Shown: one piece after another, positions 1-5,230 of the stretch | Numbering within the stretch: position 1 is the stretch's first letter | Layout: each line of letters opens with the position of its first letter | Notes under the pieces: model-generated | What the model was told of the DNA's origin: nothing | Database searches by the model: none | The model's input: only the letters and a program-made list of their open reading frames with translations | Made by a program: the position numbers and the translations under genes | Assembly (NCBI GenBank): GCA_934130375.1 | Contig: CAKOXW010000001.1 | Location: forward strand, 248,001-312,000 | Direction: 5' to 3' | DNA length: 64,000 nt | Origin: an uncultured Bacilli bacterium | GTDB taxonomy: Bacteria; Bacillota_I; Bacilli_A; RF39; UBA660

Positions 1-1674
1 TAAATCAGGCATATTTAATAAACCAGATAAATCAAGACCAGTATCTTCAAAAGTTTTTTTAATAATACTATCAATAGTATCTATTGTACTATTACTATCA
101 TAAGTAATAGATACAGGACTATCGTTAGGACAATGATTAACATTTAATTTAGGTATTAACTTAGTTTCTTCACTAGGCATAGTTACAATAAATTTAATAT
201 TTGCATATTCAAGTTTAGAAGAAGAACTAGCATAATGATAATCAATAAAACAACTATTACCTAAACATTTAAAATCATAAGAACCAATTAAATTTGCTTT
301 TGAATTATTTTCAAAATTAACAATAAAATCACTTTCAGTATAACTAAAATCTTCGTTCCAAGTAAACGAAAATACACCACGAAGGCTTTCACTATCATTA
401 GTTATGTCAGTAGGAAAACGTACATTTCCCTCTCTAATAAAAGTTACACTTTTAGGATTAGTTATAGTTGAAATTCTTTTATAATCATTATCATAATTAG
501 TACAATAACTAGTATCTTGAATAAAAGAACTAATTTTAGTATCTTGAACACTTGAAAGAAACAAAGTTTTTTTACGAATTAATTTATTAGTATTATTCAT
601 TTTTATAGAAATATAACCAGAACCACTAGGCAAATTAGATAACTTATAATCATAAGTACATAATGTTGTATTACCATCATTTTCTTCACAATAAGAATTT
701 TTAGTATCAACAATTATATCTACACCCTCAGTATTAGAACTGAGAGGAAAATTAGAAAGTAAATTAAAATCTTCAGTATACTTTTCAAACATTGCAAATT
801 GAATTCTACCCTTTAAAGAACTATCAAAACCATTTTTATTTATATTAAAAAATAAATCATTTAAACCAATATCATAATCTCCTATTGTGTACATTTGTGG
901 TTTATAATTATTAATACCAAAATTATAATAATTATCTTGCATTAAATCTTGAAAACCGATAGGATTAACATTACCAATTTTAGTACCATTAGGTAAAATA
1001 AAGTTATTAGTTGTATTAAAATTCGAAGATTGATTAGCAGGCAAAATGAATTTATCTTGAGTTTTAAAATTATAATAAACAATAGGAAAAGAAGAACCAC
1101 CTCTAAAGCCACTATTATCTACTAGACAATTATTATTATCTAAAGATTGACAATAAAATGCACGAGTTAAAAAACCAGAACCATAAGAACTAGAACCATA
1201 CTCTATCATAGTGGTAAAACTAGTATCTTTATACAAATAATTACCACGAACAAAATCACTATTTTTTTTATGCCATTTACTATTGCTATCAATACTATCA
1301 ACAAAATCAACATAAGAACTAGATTTTAAAAAATAAATAGGATAATTATTATTCCAAGCAACATAAGAAAAACCAATATTATTAAAATAATCACCATAAG
1401 GAATAATATTGAATTGACTATAATTTCCATCTGTTGCACTATTGTATAAACGTAAAGTTATAACTACATTATCATATGAAGATAAATAATTATTATAAAA
1501 TTCAACCGCTTTTTCTTGAACCCATTTAGAATTTCCCCAATTAGGAAATTGAGAAATAATATTATCTAAAGGACCATAATTAGAACCAACAACGTTTATA
1601 TCTTCGGCATTAACACTAAAAACAAATAAAAAACTAAATAAACAACTTACTAAAAATTTCTTTAATATTTTCAC
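1..1674 (-). CDS. Partial secreted protein, candidate inovirus attachment (pIII-like) protein
   Basis: An open frame of 558 codons starts at a GTG (1674) behind a GGGGGTGG ribosome binding site and has no stop before the left edge, so the C-terminus is missing. It starts with a classic signal peptide (MKILKKFLVSCLFSFLFVFS, then VNA) and continues as an Asn/Ser/Tyr-rich extracellular-looking protein with several Cys residues. I do not recognise a domain. It is the last and longest gene of a block of tiny membrane-protein genes that begins with a coat-like peptide, which is where filamentous phages place the minor coat/attachment protein; that assignment is inference from position, signal peptide and length. 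It overlaps the 44-aa gene upstream in another frame. It could instead be an unrelated surface protein. Confidence 0.6.
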   Translation of the reverse strand, partial: MKILKKFLVSCLFSFLFVFSVNAEDINVVGSNYGPLDNIISQFPNWGNSKWVQEKAVEFYNNYLSSYDNVVITLRLYNSATDGNYSQFNIIPYGDYFNNIGFSYVAWNNNYPIYFLKSSSYVDFVDSIDSNSKWHKKNSDFVRGNYLYKDTSFTTMIEYGSSSYGSGFLTRAFYCQSLDNNNCLVDNSGFRGGSSFPIVYYNFKTQDKFILPANQSSNFNTTNNFILPNGTKIGNVNPIGFQDLMQDNYYNFGINNYKPQMYTIGDYDIGLNDLFFNINKNGFDSSLKGRIQFAMFEKYTEDFNLLSNFPLSSNTEGVDIIVDTKNSYCEENDGNTTLCTYDYKLSNLPSGSGYISIKMNNTNKLIRKKTLFLSSVQDTKISSFIQDTSYCTNYDNDYKRISTITNPKSVTFIREGNVRFPTDITNDSESLRGVFSFTWNEDFSYTESDFIVNFENNSKANLIGSYDFKCLGNSCFIDYHYASSSSKLEYANIKFIVTMPSEETKLIPKLNVNHCPNDSPVSITYDSNSTIDTIDSIIKKTFEDTGLDLSGLLNMPDL

Positions 1675-1768
1675 ACTTACCACCCCCTATAAAATAACCT
1701 AAAAAAAATATTATAAAATAAAATATTAAATTAACAATTTTATGCATTTTATATTTAATCTTTAACAT
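1634..1768 (-). CDS. 44-aa single-span membrane peptide of the phage-like block
   Basis: ATG at 1768 sits eight bases behind an AAGGA ribosome binding site and two bases after the TGA of the upstream gene. The peptide has a basic N-terminus (MLKIKYKMHK), one hydrophobic span of about 17 residues (IVNLIFYFIIFFLGYFI) and a short hydrophilic tail. Its 3' end overlaps the start of the long secreted gene in a different frame, which suggests translational coupling. Size and topology match minor coat or assembly peptides of filamentous phages; no specific homologue is recognised. Confidence 0.5.
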   Translation of the reverse strand: MLKIKYKMHKIVNLIFYFIIFFLGYFIGGGKCENIKEIFSKLFI

Positions 1769-1769
1769 A

Positions 1770-1916
1770 TCAATATTCCTTACTTATAAAATAACTATCG
1801 CCATCTTTTTCATGTATCTTTAAATATTGACACAACATAGAAAGACTTTTAAAAGGCATTTTAATACTCTCTAAACCACTTCTACTTATAAATTGTAAAT
1901 AATAAACTTGTTGCAT
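1770..1916 (-). CDS. 48-aa hypothetical protein of the phage-like block
   Basis: The start at 1916 has an AAGGAG ribosome binding site that lies inside the end of the previous gene (stop at 1918-1920), and the gene ends at TGA with the next start two bases on. The peptide (starts MQQVYYLQFISRSGLESIKM) has no membrane span, with mixed charged and aromatic residues. No family recognised. Tight packing between two other small genes is the main argument that it is real. Confidence 0.5.
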   Translation of the reverse strand: MQQVYYLQFISRSGLESIKMPFKSLSMLCQYLKIHEKDGDSYFISKEY

Positions 1917-1917
1917 A

Positions 1918-2244
1918 TTAAATACTCCTTTTTTTAAATAATTTCATAATTATATAAATAGGTACACACACTACAAATATAACAAATACTAAAAATATAA
2001 ACAAAACATTATTAATATCATTTCTATAATAAAAATCATTAGTTAATTTATCGCTATTAAGGCAAACTGGTATACTCTCAGTAAAGTTTTCTACACCCTC
2101 AGTATAATAATAATTAGAATTATAATAATAATCTACATACTCACTAAAACTATTCAAAACAGGTTGACTTTTATAAGCCCTAATTGTATCACTATCTTTT
2201 ACATACACACATACATAATTTTCTAAATCAGGTACATAAATCAT
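1918..2244 (-). CDS. 108-aa C-terminally anchored membrane protein
   Basis: The gene begins at 2244 behind AAAGGA and overlaps the stop of the upstream 35-aa gene (TAATG). About 75 polar, Tyr- and Asn-rich residues are followed by one long hydrophobic span (around residues 80-101) and a short basic tail (KLFKKRSI), so the topology is probably N-out/C-in, or the reverse without cleavage. In a filamentous phage a protein of this size with one C-terminal span would fit a pVI-type end-cap protein, but this is by size and position only. Confidence 0.6.
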   Translation of the reverse strand: MIYVPDLENYVCVYVKDSDTIRAYKSQPVLNSFSEYVDYYYNSNYYYTEGVENFTESIPVCLNSDKLTNDFYYRNDINNVLFIFLVFVIFVVCVPIYIIMKLFKKRSI

Positions 2245-2351
2245 TATTTAAACTTCCTTTCATATATCTTTTTTTCTATAATTTCGAAAATAATACAAGA
2301 TAAATAACCTAAAATAACTCCAATAATAAAATTAAAATTAAAGAATTCCAT
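2244..2351 (-). CDS. 35-aa single-span membrane peptide
   Basis: ATG at 2351 follows a good GAGGTG site eight bases upstream; the TAA overlaps the ATG of the 108-aa gene. The peptide is a hydrophobic stretch (FIIGVILGYLSCIIF) flanked by a short N-terminus and a Lys/Glu/Arg C-terminus. It starts within the 3' end of the 36-aa gene in another frame. No homologue recognised; minor virion peptides of the pVII/pIX kind have this size and shape. Confidence 0.5.
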   Translation of the reverse strand: MEFFNFNFIIGVILGYLSCIIFEIIEKKIYERKFK

Positions 2352-2448
2352 TAATAACACACCTCTTTTCTAATTTTTTTATTATAGTGTAACCAACCAA
2401 TAAACCCCCAACAACATAACCAGTTGTAAAACTTATAATATATTTCAT
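2338..2448 (-). CDS. 36-aa single-span membrane peptide
   Basis: The ATG at 2448 is preceded by a near-perfect GAGGAGG site with eight-base spacing, the strongest ribosome binding site in this block. The peptide has a Gly-rich hydrophobic span (around residues 4-23) and a basic tail (KKLEKR), the orientation seen in many small phage coat peptides. Its 3' end overlaps the start of the next 35-aa gene. Confidence 0.55.
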   Translation of the reverse strand: MKYIISFTTGYVVGGLLVGYTIIKKLEKRCVINGIL

Positions 2449-2451
2449 AAT

Positions 2452-2532
2452 TTAAACCTCCTCAAAATCAGATACTTTCCAATAATCAACACCCCAAAAA
2501 TCAGTATCATAAATTATTTTTTTATCTTCCAT
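2452..2532 (-). CDS. 26-aa possible peptide bridging two genes
   Basis: A short frame runs from ATG 2532, overlapping the stop of the 63-aa coiled-coil gene, to TAA at 2452-2454, which abuts the start of the 36-aa gene. It encodes a soluble acidic peptide (MEDKKIIYDTDFWGVDYW...). There is no clear ribosome binding site, so it may be translated by coupling or may simply be a leader carrying the GAGGAGG site of the next gene. Weakly supported. Confidence 0.25.
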   Translation of the reverse strand: MEDKKIIYDTDFWGVDYWKVSDFEEV

Positions 2533-2713
2533 ATTTCAAATCATTAATTTGCTCTTTTAAATAATCAATAATCAAATACATATGATTAATATCAACATAA
2601 TTTCTTGTAGTTTTTTCATGGTCTTTTAAACAAACAGCACGTATATTTGATAAATCTTCTTTTAACTCTTTTATTTCTTTTTTTATTTTTTCATAATCTT
2701 CATTTTTATTCAT
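2522..2713 (-). CDS. 63-aa coiled-coil protein of the phage-like block
   Basis: ATG at 2713 follows GTAGGTG five bases upstream. The protein is highly charged with a heptad-like Lys/Glu/Leu/Ile pattern over residues 5-25 and 45-60, so a short soluble helical or coiled-coil protein is likely. No signal peptide or membrane span. No family recognised; it sits between two membrane peptides of the same transcription unit. Confidence 0.55.
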   Translation of the reverse strand: MNKNEDYEKIKKEIKELKEDLSNIRAVCLKDHEKTTRNYVDINHMYLIIDYLKEQINDLKYGR

Positions 2714-2731
2714 AATAACACCTACTTTCTA

Positions 2732-2863
2732 TCAATATTTTTTTTCTAAACTAACATTAGAATAAACTAAATACTTACTTTTCTTTTTAATTCTATAATC
2801 AATATAAATAGTTAATAAAAAGATTTTAACTACACAATAAATAAGTAAATATAAATAACCCAT
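2732..2863 (-). CDS. 43-aa single-span membrane peptide
   Basis: ATG at 2863 has GTAGGTG four bases upstream and the gene ends at TGA 2732-2734, just before the next ribosome binding site. The N-terminal 20 residues are hydrophobic (MGYLYLLIYCVVKIFLLTIY) and are followed by a strongly basic stretch (DYRIKKKSK). The inside-positive C-terminus suggests an N-out topology. No homologue recognised. Confidence 0.5.
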   Translation of the reverse strand: MGYLYLLIYCVVKIFLLTIYIDYRIKKKSKYLVYSNVSLEKKY

Positions 2864-2870
2864 AAAACAC

Positions 2871-2981
2871 CTACTTTCTAAATAATAAATCACCTATAAA
2901 GCCAAATATCAAACATAAACATAAAATAATAGGCACTATTTCAATTAATTGTACTAACATTTGCATTGATAAATCAAACAA
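2871..2981 (-). CDS. 36-aa membrane peptide with probable TTG start
   Basis: The first in-frame ATG (2966) has no ribosome binding site, but a TTG at 2981 lies at the same distance from an AAAGGGGTTGG block that precedes the coat-like gene start at 3231; the two leaders share the segment AGAAAGGGGTTGGTTA. From the TTG the product is 36 aa with a hydrophobic span (about residues 13-30) and ends FRK. It resembles the coat-like peptide in layout and shared leader, so it could be a paralogous minor coat protein. Confidence 0.45.
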   Translation of the reverse strand: MFDLSMQMLVQLIEIVPIILCLCLIFGFIGDLLFRK

Positions 2982-3010
2982 ATTTAACCAACCCCTTTCT
3001 TATAAAAAAT

Positions 3011-3040
3011 GGTGGGAGTATTATAACTAAAACCCCCACC
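3011..3040 (-). terminator. Strong intrinsic terminator directly after the coat-like gene
   Basis: Read on the minus strand, a GGTGGG...CCCACC stem (extended by GT/AC) is followed by ATTTTTT. It is by far the most GC-rich hairpin in the island and lies 17 bases past the coat-like stop codon. A leaky terminator right after the major coat gene is a known device of filamentous phages for making coat mRNA in excess over downstream genes; that role here is inferred. Confidence 0.75.
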
Positions 3041-3057
3041 AATTTTACTAGTATCTA

Positions 3058-3231
3058 CTAGAATTTTACTTTTGCTTTTCCAGCACCATTTACTAGTCTT
3101 CTTAGGAAATATAAACCTAATGCAACAGGTACTAGTTGTACAATTAATGGTACTAATTCGCCAATTGTTGCAAACATAGTTGCAGAAGTAAGACCATTCT
3201 CACCTGTCAATGCAGTTACAACACTTGTCAT
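3058..3231 (-). CDS. 57-aa candidate inovirus major coat protein
   Basis: The start at 3231 is chosen over an upstream in-frame ATG (3282) because AAAGGGG lies ten bases before it. The 57-residue product begins MTSVVTALTGENGLTSATMF, has one long hydrophobic helix (about residues 24-47, ELVPLIVQLVPVALGLYFL) and a basic tail (RRLVNGAGKAKVKF). This is the layout of a filamentous phage major coat protein: short polar N-terminus, one span, and a Lys/Arg-rich C-terminus facing DNA. It has its own strong ribosome binding site and a strong terminator just downstream. No cleavable signal peptide is seen. A holin or other small membrane protein is the alternative. Confidence 0.6.
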   Translation of the reverse strand: MTSVVTALTGENGLTSATMFATIGELVPLIVQLVPVALGLYFLRRLVNGAGKAKVKF

Positions 3232-3342
3232 TGATAACCAACCCCTTTCTAAATTTTTATATATAACATAAGTAAAAATCAAATATCGTTTATGAAAGGA
3301 GACTGAAACTTATGTATATATCATTTTTTAAACCTTTTTATT

Positions 3343-3472
3343 ACGTATTCCCTAGCAAATGAAGTCCAAAGGACTTTCAATATAAACCTGATAAAGAAAA
3401 AGTAAAGAATAAATTTAGTCATATAATAGAAGGTCTATGAAGTGAATAATTTTATCTACTAGGGAATTACGT
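3343..3472. repeat. Inverted repeat and hairpin, possible phage origin or control region
   Basis: Arms at 3343-3355 (ACGTATTCCCTAG) and 3459-3472 (CTAGGGAATTACGT) are inverted copies with one extra base. Between them is a perfect small hairpin, AAGTCC AAA GGACTT (3362-3376). The block fills the gap between the coat-like gene and the 85-aa gene and its right arm lies inside the latter's 3' end. Filamentous phages carry origins and packaging signals as hairpins in an intergenic region; this is the only sizeable non-coding gap on the minus-strand side, so it is the best candidate here. Function is inferred. Confidence 0.4.
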
Positions 3473-3672
3473 TTTTCTTTTTCTCTTTCTTTATCTCTCA
3501 CAATAATTTCATAAGTCGTTTTAGTATAGAAATGTTTATCTATCAAATATTGAATAGATACTATTTTCCAACCATTGCCATTAATACTATCAATTTCTTT
3601 ATTACAAAATATATAATTATGTAATTCAAATATTGTTTTGTATTCTTTAGTCAAATAAACTATAATATGCAT
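3415..3672 (-). CDS. 85-aa hypothetical protein of the phage-like block
   Basis: The ATG at 3672 overlaps the stop of the upstream gene (TAATG), so translation is probably coupled. The product is soluble, with a predicted mixed alpha/beta character in the first 55 residues and a highly charged segment (RDKEREKEKRNS) near residue 60, followed by a short amphipathic helix. Early position in the operon suggests replication or regulation, but no family is recognised. Confidence 0.55.
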   Translation of the reverse strand: MHIIVYLTKEYKTIFELHNYIFCNKEIDSINGNGWKIVSIQYLIDKHFYTKTTYEIIVRDKEREKEKRNSLVDKIIHFIDLLLYD

Positions 3673-3947
3673 TAAATTTTTAAATCGCCAATTTTTTTAA
3701 TGTAAGCTCTTAAAGAATTTTTACCATTGGCTTTTAAACCAATTACTGCATTAGTTTCTTTCATTATAAATGGTCTAATCTTTTCTAAAGCATTACCATT
3801 TAACCATGCTTCTAATGAAGAATAACCAACAAAATTTTCTTGATTTTCTAATTGAGTTATATACCCTATTTTTGTATATACCTCGCCAGTTTCATTAGAA
3901 ACAATCTTTTGTACATTAATAACTATTATTTTTAAATCTTGTTCCAT
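3672..3947 (-). CDS. 91-aa protein, possible phage ssDNA-binding protein
   Basis: The start at 3947 is preferred because an AAAGGA site lies about ten bases upstream; a longer in-frame version from 4025 would run through the promoter and operators. The product (MEQDLKIIVINVQKIVSNET...) is rich in alternating hydrophobic beta strands and has basic residues at the end (LRAYIKKIGDLKI). It is the first gene of the minus-strand unit. Size, beta pattern and position match the gV-type ssDNA-binding proteins of filamentous phages, but sequence similarity is not evident to me. Confidence 0.5.
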   Translation of the reverse strand: MEQDLKIIVINVQKIVSNETGEVYTKIGYITQLENQENFVGYSSLEAWLNGNALEKIRPFIMKETNAVIGLKANGKNSLRAYIKKIGDLKI

Positions 3948-3983
3948 TTTTACTTTTTCCTTTCTTAAATATAATATTGCAAG

Positions 3984-4047
3984 GTGTACTAGCAATACAC
4001 TTCTTACAATTAAAATATAACACATAAAAAGTGTATTGTAAATACAC
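3984..4047 (-). promoter_or_regulatory. Promoter with two operator-like palindromes
   Basis: On the minus strand a TTTACA (4042-4037) and TATATT (4019-4014) are separated by 17 bases, a good vegetative promoter. Palindromes at 4031-4047 (GTGTATT-GTA-AATACAC) and 3984-4000 (GTGTACT-AGC-AATACAC) share the same half-sites; the first overlaps the -35 and the second lies just downstream of the start. The divergent HTH gene at 4099 is the obvious candidate regulator. This is a lysogeny-switch-like layout. Confidence 0.6.
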
Positions 4048-4098
4048 GAATTAAAAAAAATAAAAAAAATAAGATAAACTTAATTTAGGTGAAGAAAA

Positions 4099-4314
4099 AT
4101 GTATATAAAAGCAAATGAATATAAAGCAAATGAAATTTATAAATTTATTAGACAAGCAACAGGTAAAACACATAAAAAATTTGCTGAAGAATTAGGAAAA
4201 TCTGAAGACTGGTCTAAATCTAATGAAAATGGTAGAAATAATTACAAATTTAATGACTTACTTAAAATAGCAAAATTAAATAATATAGAAATATTAATCA
4301 TAAAGAAGGACTAA
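4099..4314 (+). CDS. 71-aa HTH-type transcriptional regulator
   Basis: ATG at 4099 follows AGGTGAAG. The protein is short and helical with a helix-turn-helix-like segment (residues about 20-37, GKTHKKFAEELGKSEDW) followed by another helix pair, like a minimal Cro/XRE repressor lacking a dimerisation tail. It is divergent from the coat/replication-type genes, with the paired palindromes between them, so it is probably the prophage repressor or Cro-like switch. The zinc-ribbon gene follows in the same unit. Confidence 0.6.
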   Translation: MYIKANEYKANEIYKFIRQATGKTHKKFAEELGKSEDWSKSNENGRNNYKFNDLLKIAKLNNIEILIIKKD

Positions 4315-4321
4315 AAAAAAC

Positions 4322-4504
4322 ATGAAAAAAAGTAAAAAGAAAATTGATTGTGAAAAATTATGGAAATTAGAAAAAGAATTAGAAAACAATGCAAAGTGTC
4401 CAAATTGCAATGATTACACATTAGTAGGAACAAACCCATTTGAAATAAATTTATTATGCAGTAAATGTGGAAAAATATATAATGAAAATTTAAAAGCAAT
4501 ATAA
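4322..4504 (+). CDS. 60-aa zinc-ribbon protein
   Basis: The start follows an AAGGA placed in the end of the HTH gene, so the two form an operon. Residues 26-29 (CPNC) and 46-49 (CSKC) are two CxxC knuckles about 17 residues apart, a typical zinc ribbon, after a Lys/Glu-rich N-terminus. Probably nucleic-acid or protein binding; function not known. A shared bidirectional terminator follows. Confidence 0.55.
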   Translation: MKKSKKKIDCEKLWKLEKELENNAKCPNCNDYTLVGTNPFEINLLCSKCGKIYNENLKAI

Positions 4505-4537
4505 AAAAATAGCGATTTTAAATCACTATATTTTTTT
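4503..4537. terminator. Bidirectional terminator between convergent genes
   Basis: A stem made of ATAG-C-GATTT / AAATC-A-CTAT is flanked by a run of A on the left and a run of T on the right, so it can stop transcription from both sides. It overlaps the stop codons of the zinc-ribbon gene and of the 88-aa gene. Confidence 0.65.
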
Positions 4538-4792
4538 ATCTTCAAATTTAACCCAATAATTTAAAAACTCTTCTAATGTCATATAAGGCAAATGAATTTC
4601 CGATAAAGGAATATTATTCTCTAATATATATCTATACAAAAAACTAAAAGAATAACTTTTACATAAAACTTTATATTTTCCTTCAGTTAATTGATATATA
4701 TAAGAACCAACATAAGTTAACCTATATTTATATTTAGAATTTTTATGTAAAGTTTTTAAATTATAATAATCTTTAGTACTAGTAAATTTCAT
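4526..4792 (-). CDS. 88-aa hypothetical protein at the island border
   Basis: ATG at 4792 is preceded by AAAGGAGTT eight bases upstream. The product is soluble, Tyr- and Lys-rich (MKFTSTKDYYNLKTLHKNSK...), with a Tyr/Leu-rich C-terminal helix region. No family recognised. It is convergent with the HTH/zinc-ribbon unit and is the last intact gene before the chromosomal genes begin, so it may belong to the mobile element. Confidence 0.5.
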   Translation of the reverse strand: MKFTSTKDYYNLKTLHKNSKYKYRLTYVGSYIYQLTEGKYKVLCKSYSFSFLYRYILENNIPLSEIHLPYMTLEEFLNYWVKFEDKKI

Positions 4793-4800
4793 AAAATCAA

Positions 4801-4828
4801 CTCCTTTATACTACATATTATGTTGACT
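4801..4828. other. Weak dif-like site, candidate prophage attachment site
   Basis: The right half (TTATGTTGACT, 4818-4828) matches the XerD arm of the Bacillus subtilis dif site as I recall it (TTATGTAAACT) at 9 of 11 bases, and the six-base centre TACATA is close to TATATA; the XerC-side arm matches poorly. It sits between the last island gene and a gene stump. XerCD-dependent filamentous phages integrate at dif with one degenerate arm. It also overlaps the ribosome binding site region of the 88-aa gene, so it may be chance. Confidence 0.25.
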
Positions 4829-4863
4829 TCTTATAATTGAAGAATACAGTAACATTAATATAA

Positions 4864-4998
4864 TTACTGTATATTATCTTTGTATTTGCAATATGGATAG
4901 TTACTACAACCAATGAATTTTCCATAACAACTTTCTCTGATAGTTAACATGCCACCACAATTTGGACATGTTTTTTTATTATCAAAATATTTACGGGG
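4864..4998 (-). pseudogene. C-terminal zinc-ribbon stump, topoisomerase type
   Basis: A 44-codon frame has no start codon and is preceded by an in-frame TAA (4999-5001). It reads through CPNCGGMLTIRESCYGKFIG, then CSNYPYCKYKD and a stop, which is the C4 zinc ribbon found at the C-termini of topoisomerase I and of several helicases or nucleases. It looks like the remaining tail of a longer gene cut off on its 5' side. With the phage-like island just to the left, the simplest idea is that the island interrupted it, but the other part is not in view. Confidence 0.6.
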
Positions 4999-5208
4999 TT
5001 AAATAGTTTCATTTTTTTTATTTTGTATTAATTTCTAATTTTTTTAACTATTTACTATAATTATAATTTATGTACTATTACCAAAATTTACTTTAAATCA
5101 TGTCTTTTTTAAATAATTTATATCATAATTTTATCTTTCAAAAAAGTAACACACTACTCCCCTTCTCTATGTTAAAATGAACTTTTCAATTATTTCATCT
5201 TTATTAAC
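4999..5208. other. Non-coding AT-rich interval
   Basis: About 210 bases between the zinc-ribbon stump and the ileS terminator. I see only A/T-rich sequence with stops in all frames and no convincing promoter, RNA or repeat. It is probably the chromosomal flank of the island. Confidence 0.4.
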
Positions 5209-5230
5209 AAAAAAGAACTATCACTAGTTC
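5209..5230 (-). terminator. ileS intrinsic terminator
   Basis: On the minus strand GAACTA-GTGA-TAGTTC is followed by TTTTTT. The stem starts inside the last codons of ileS and ends the sepF-divIVA-ileS direction of transcription. Confidence 0.7.

Noticed and set aside
1755..1770. Match to the start of repeat A (AATCTTTAACATAT)
   Set aside because: Only about 14 bases in AT-rich coding sequence of the phage-like block; the rest of the repeat is absent.
3312..3362. 16-codon plus-strand frame preceded by GGAG in the coat-gene upstream gap
   Set aside because: Too short, only loosely spaced from the site, and it overlaps the inverted-repeat/hairpin region, which explains the sequence better.
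4311..4499. Minus-strand 62-codon frame opposite the zinc-ribbon gene
   Set aside because: The plus-strand frame has paired CxxC motifs and a ribosome binding site; the antisense frame has neither.
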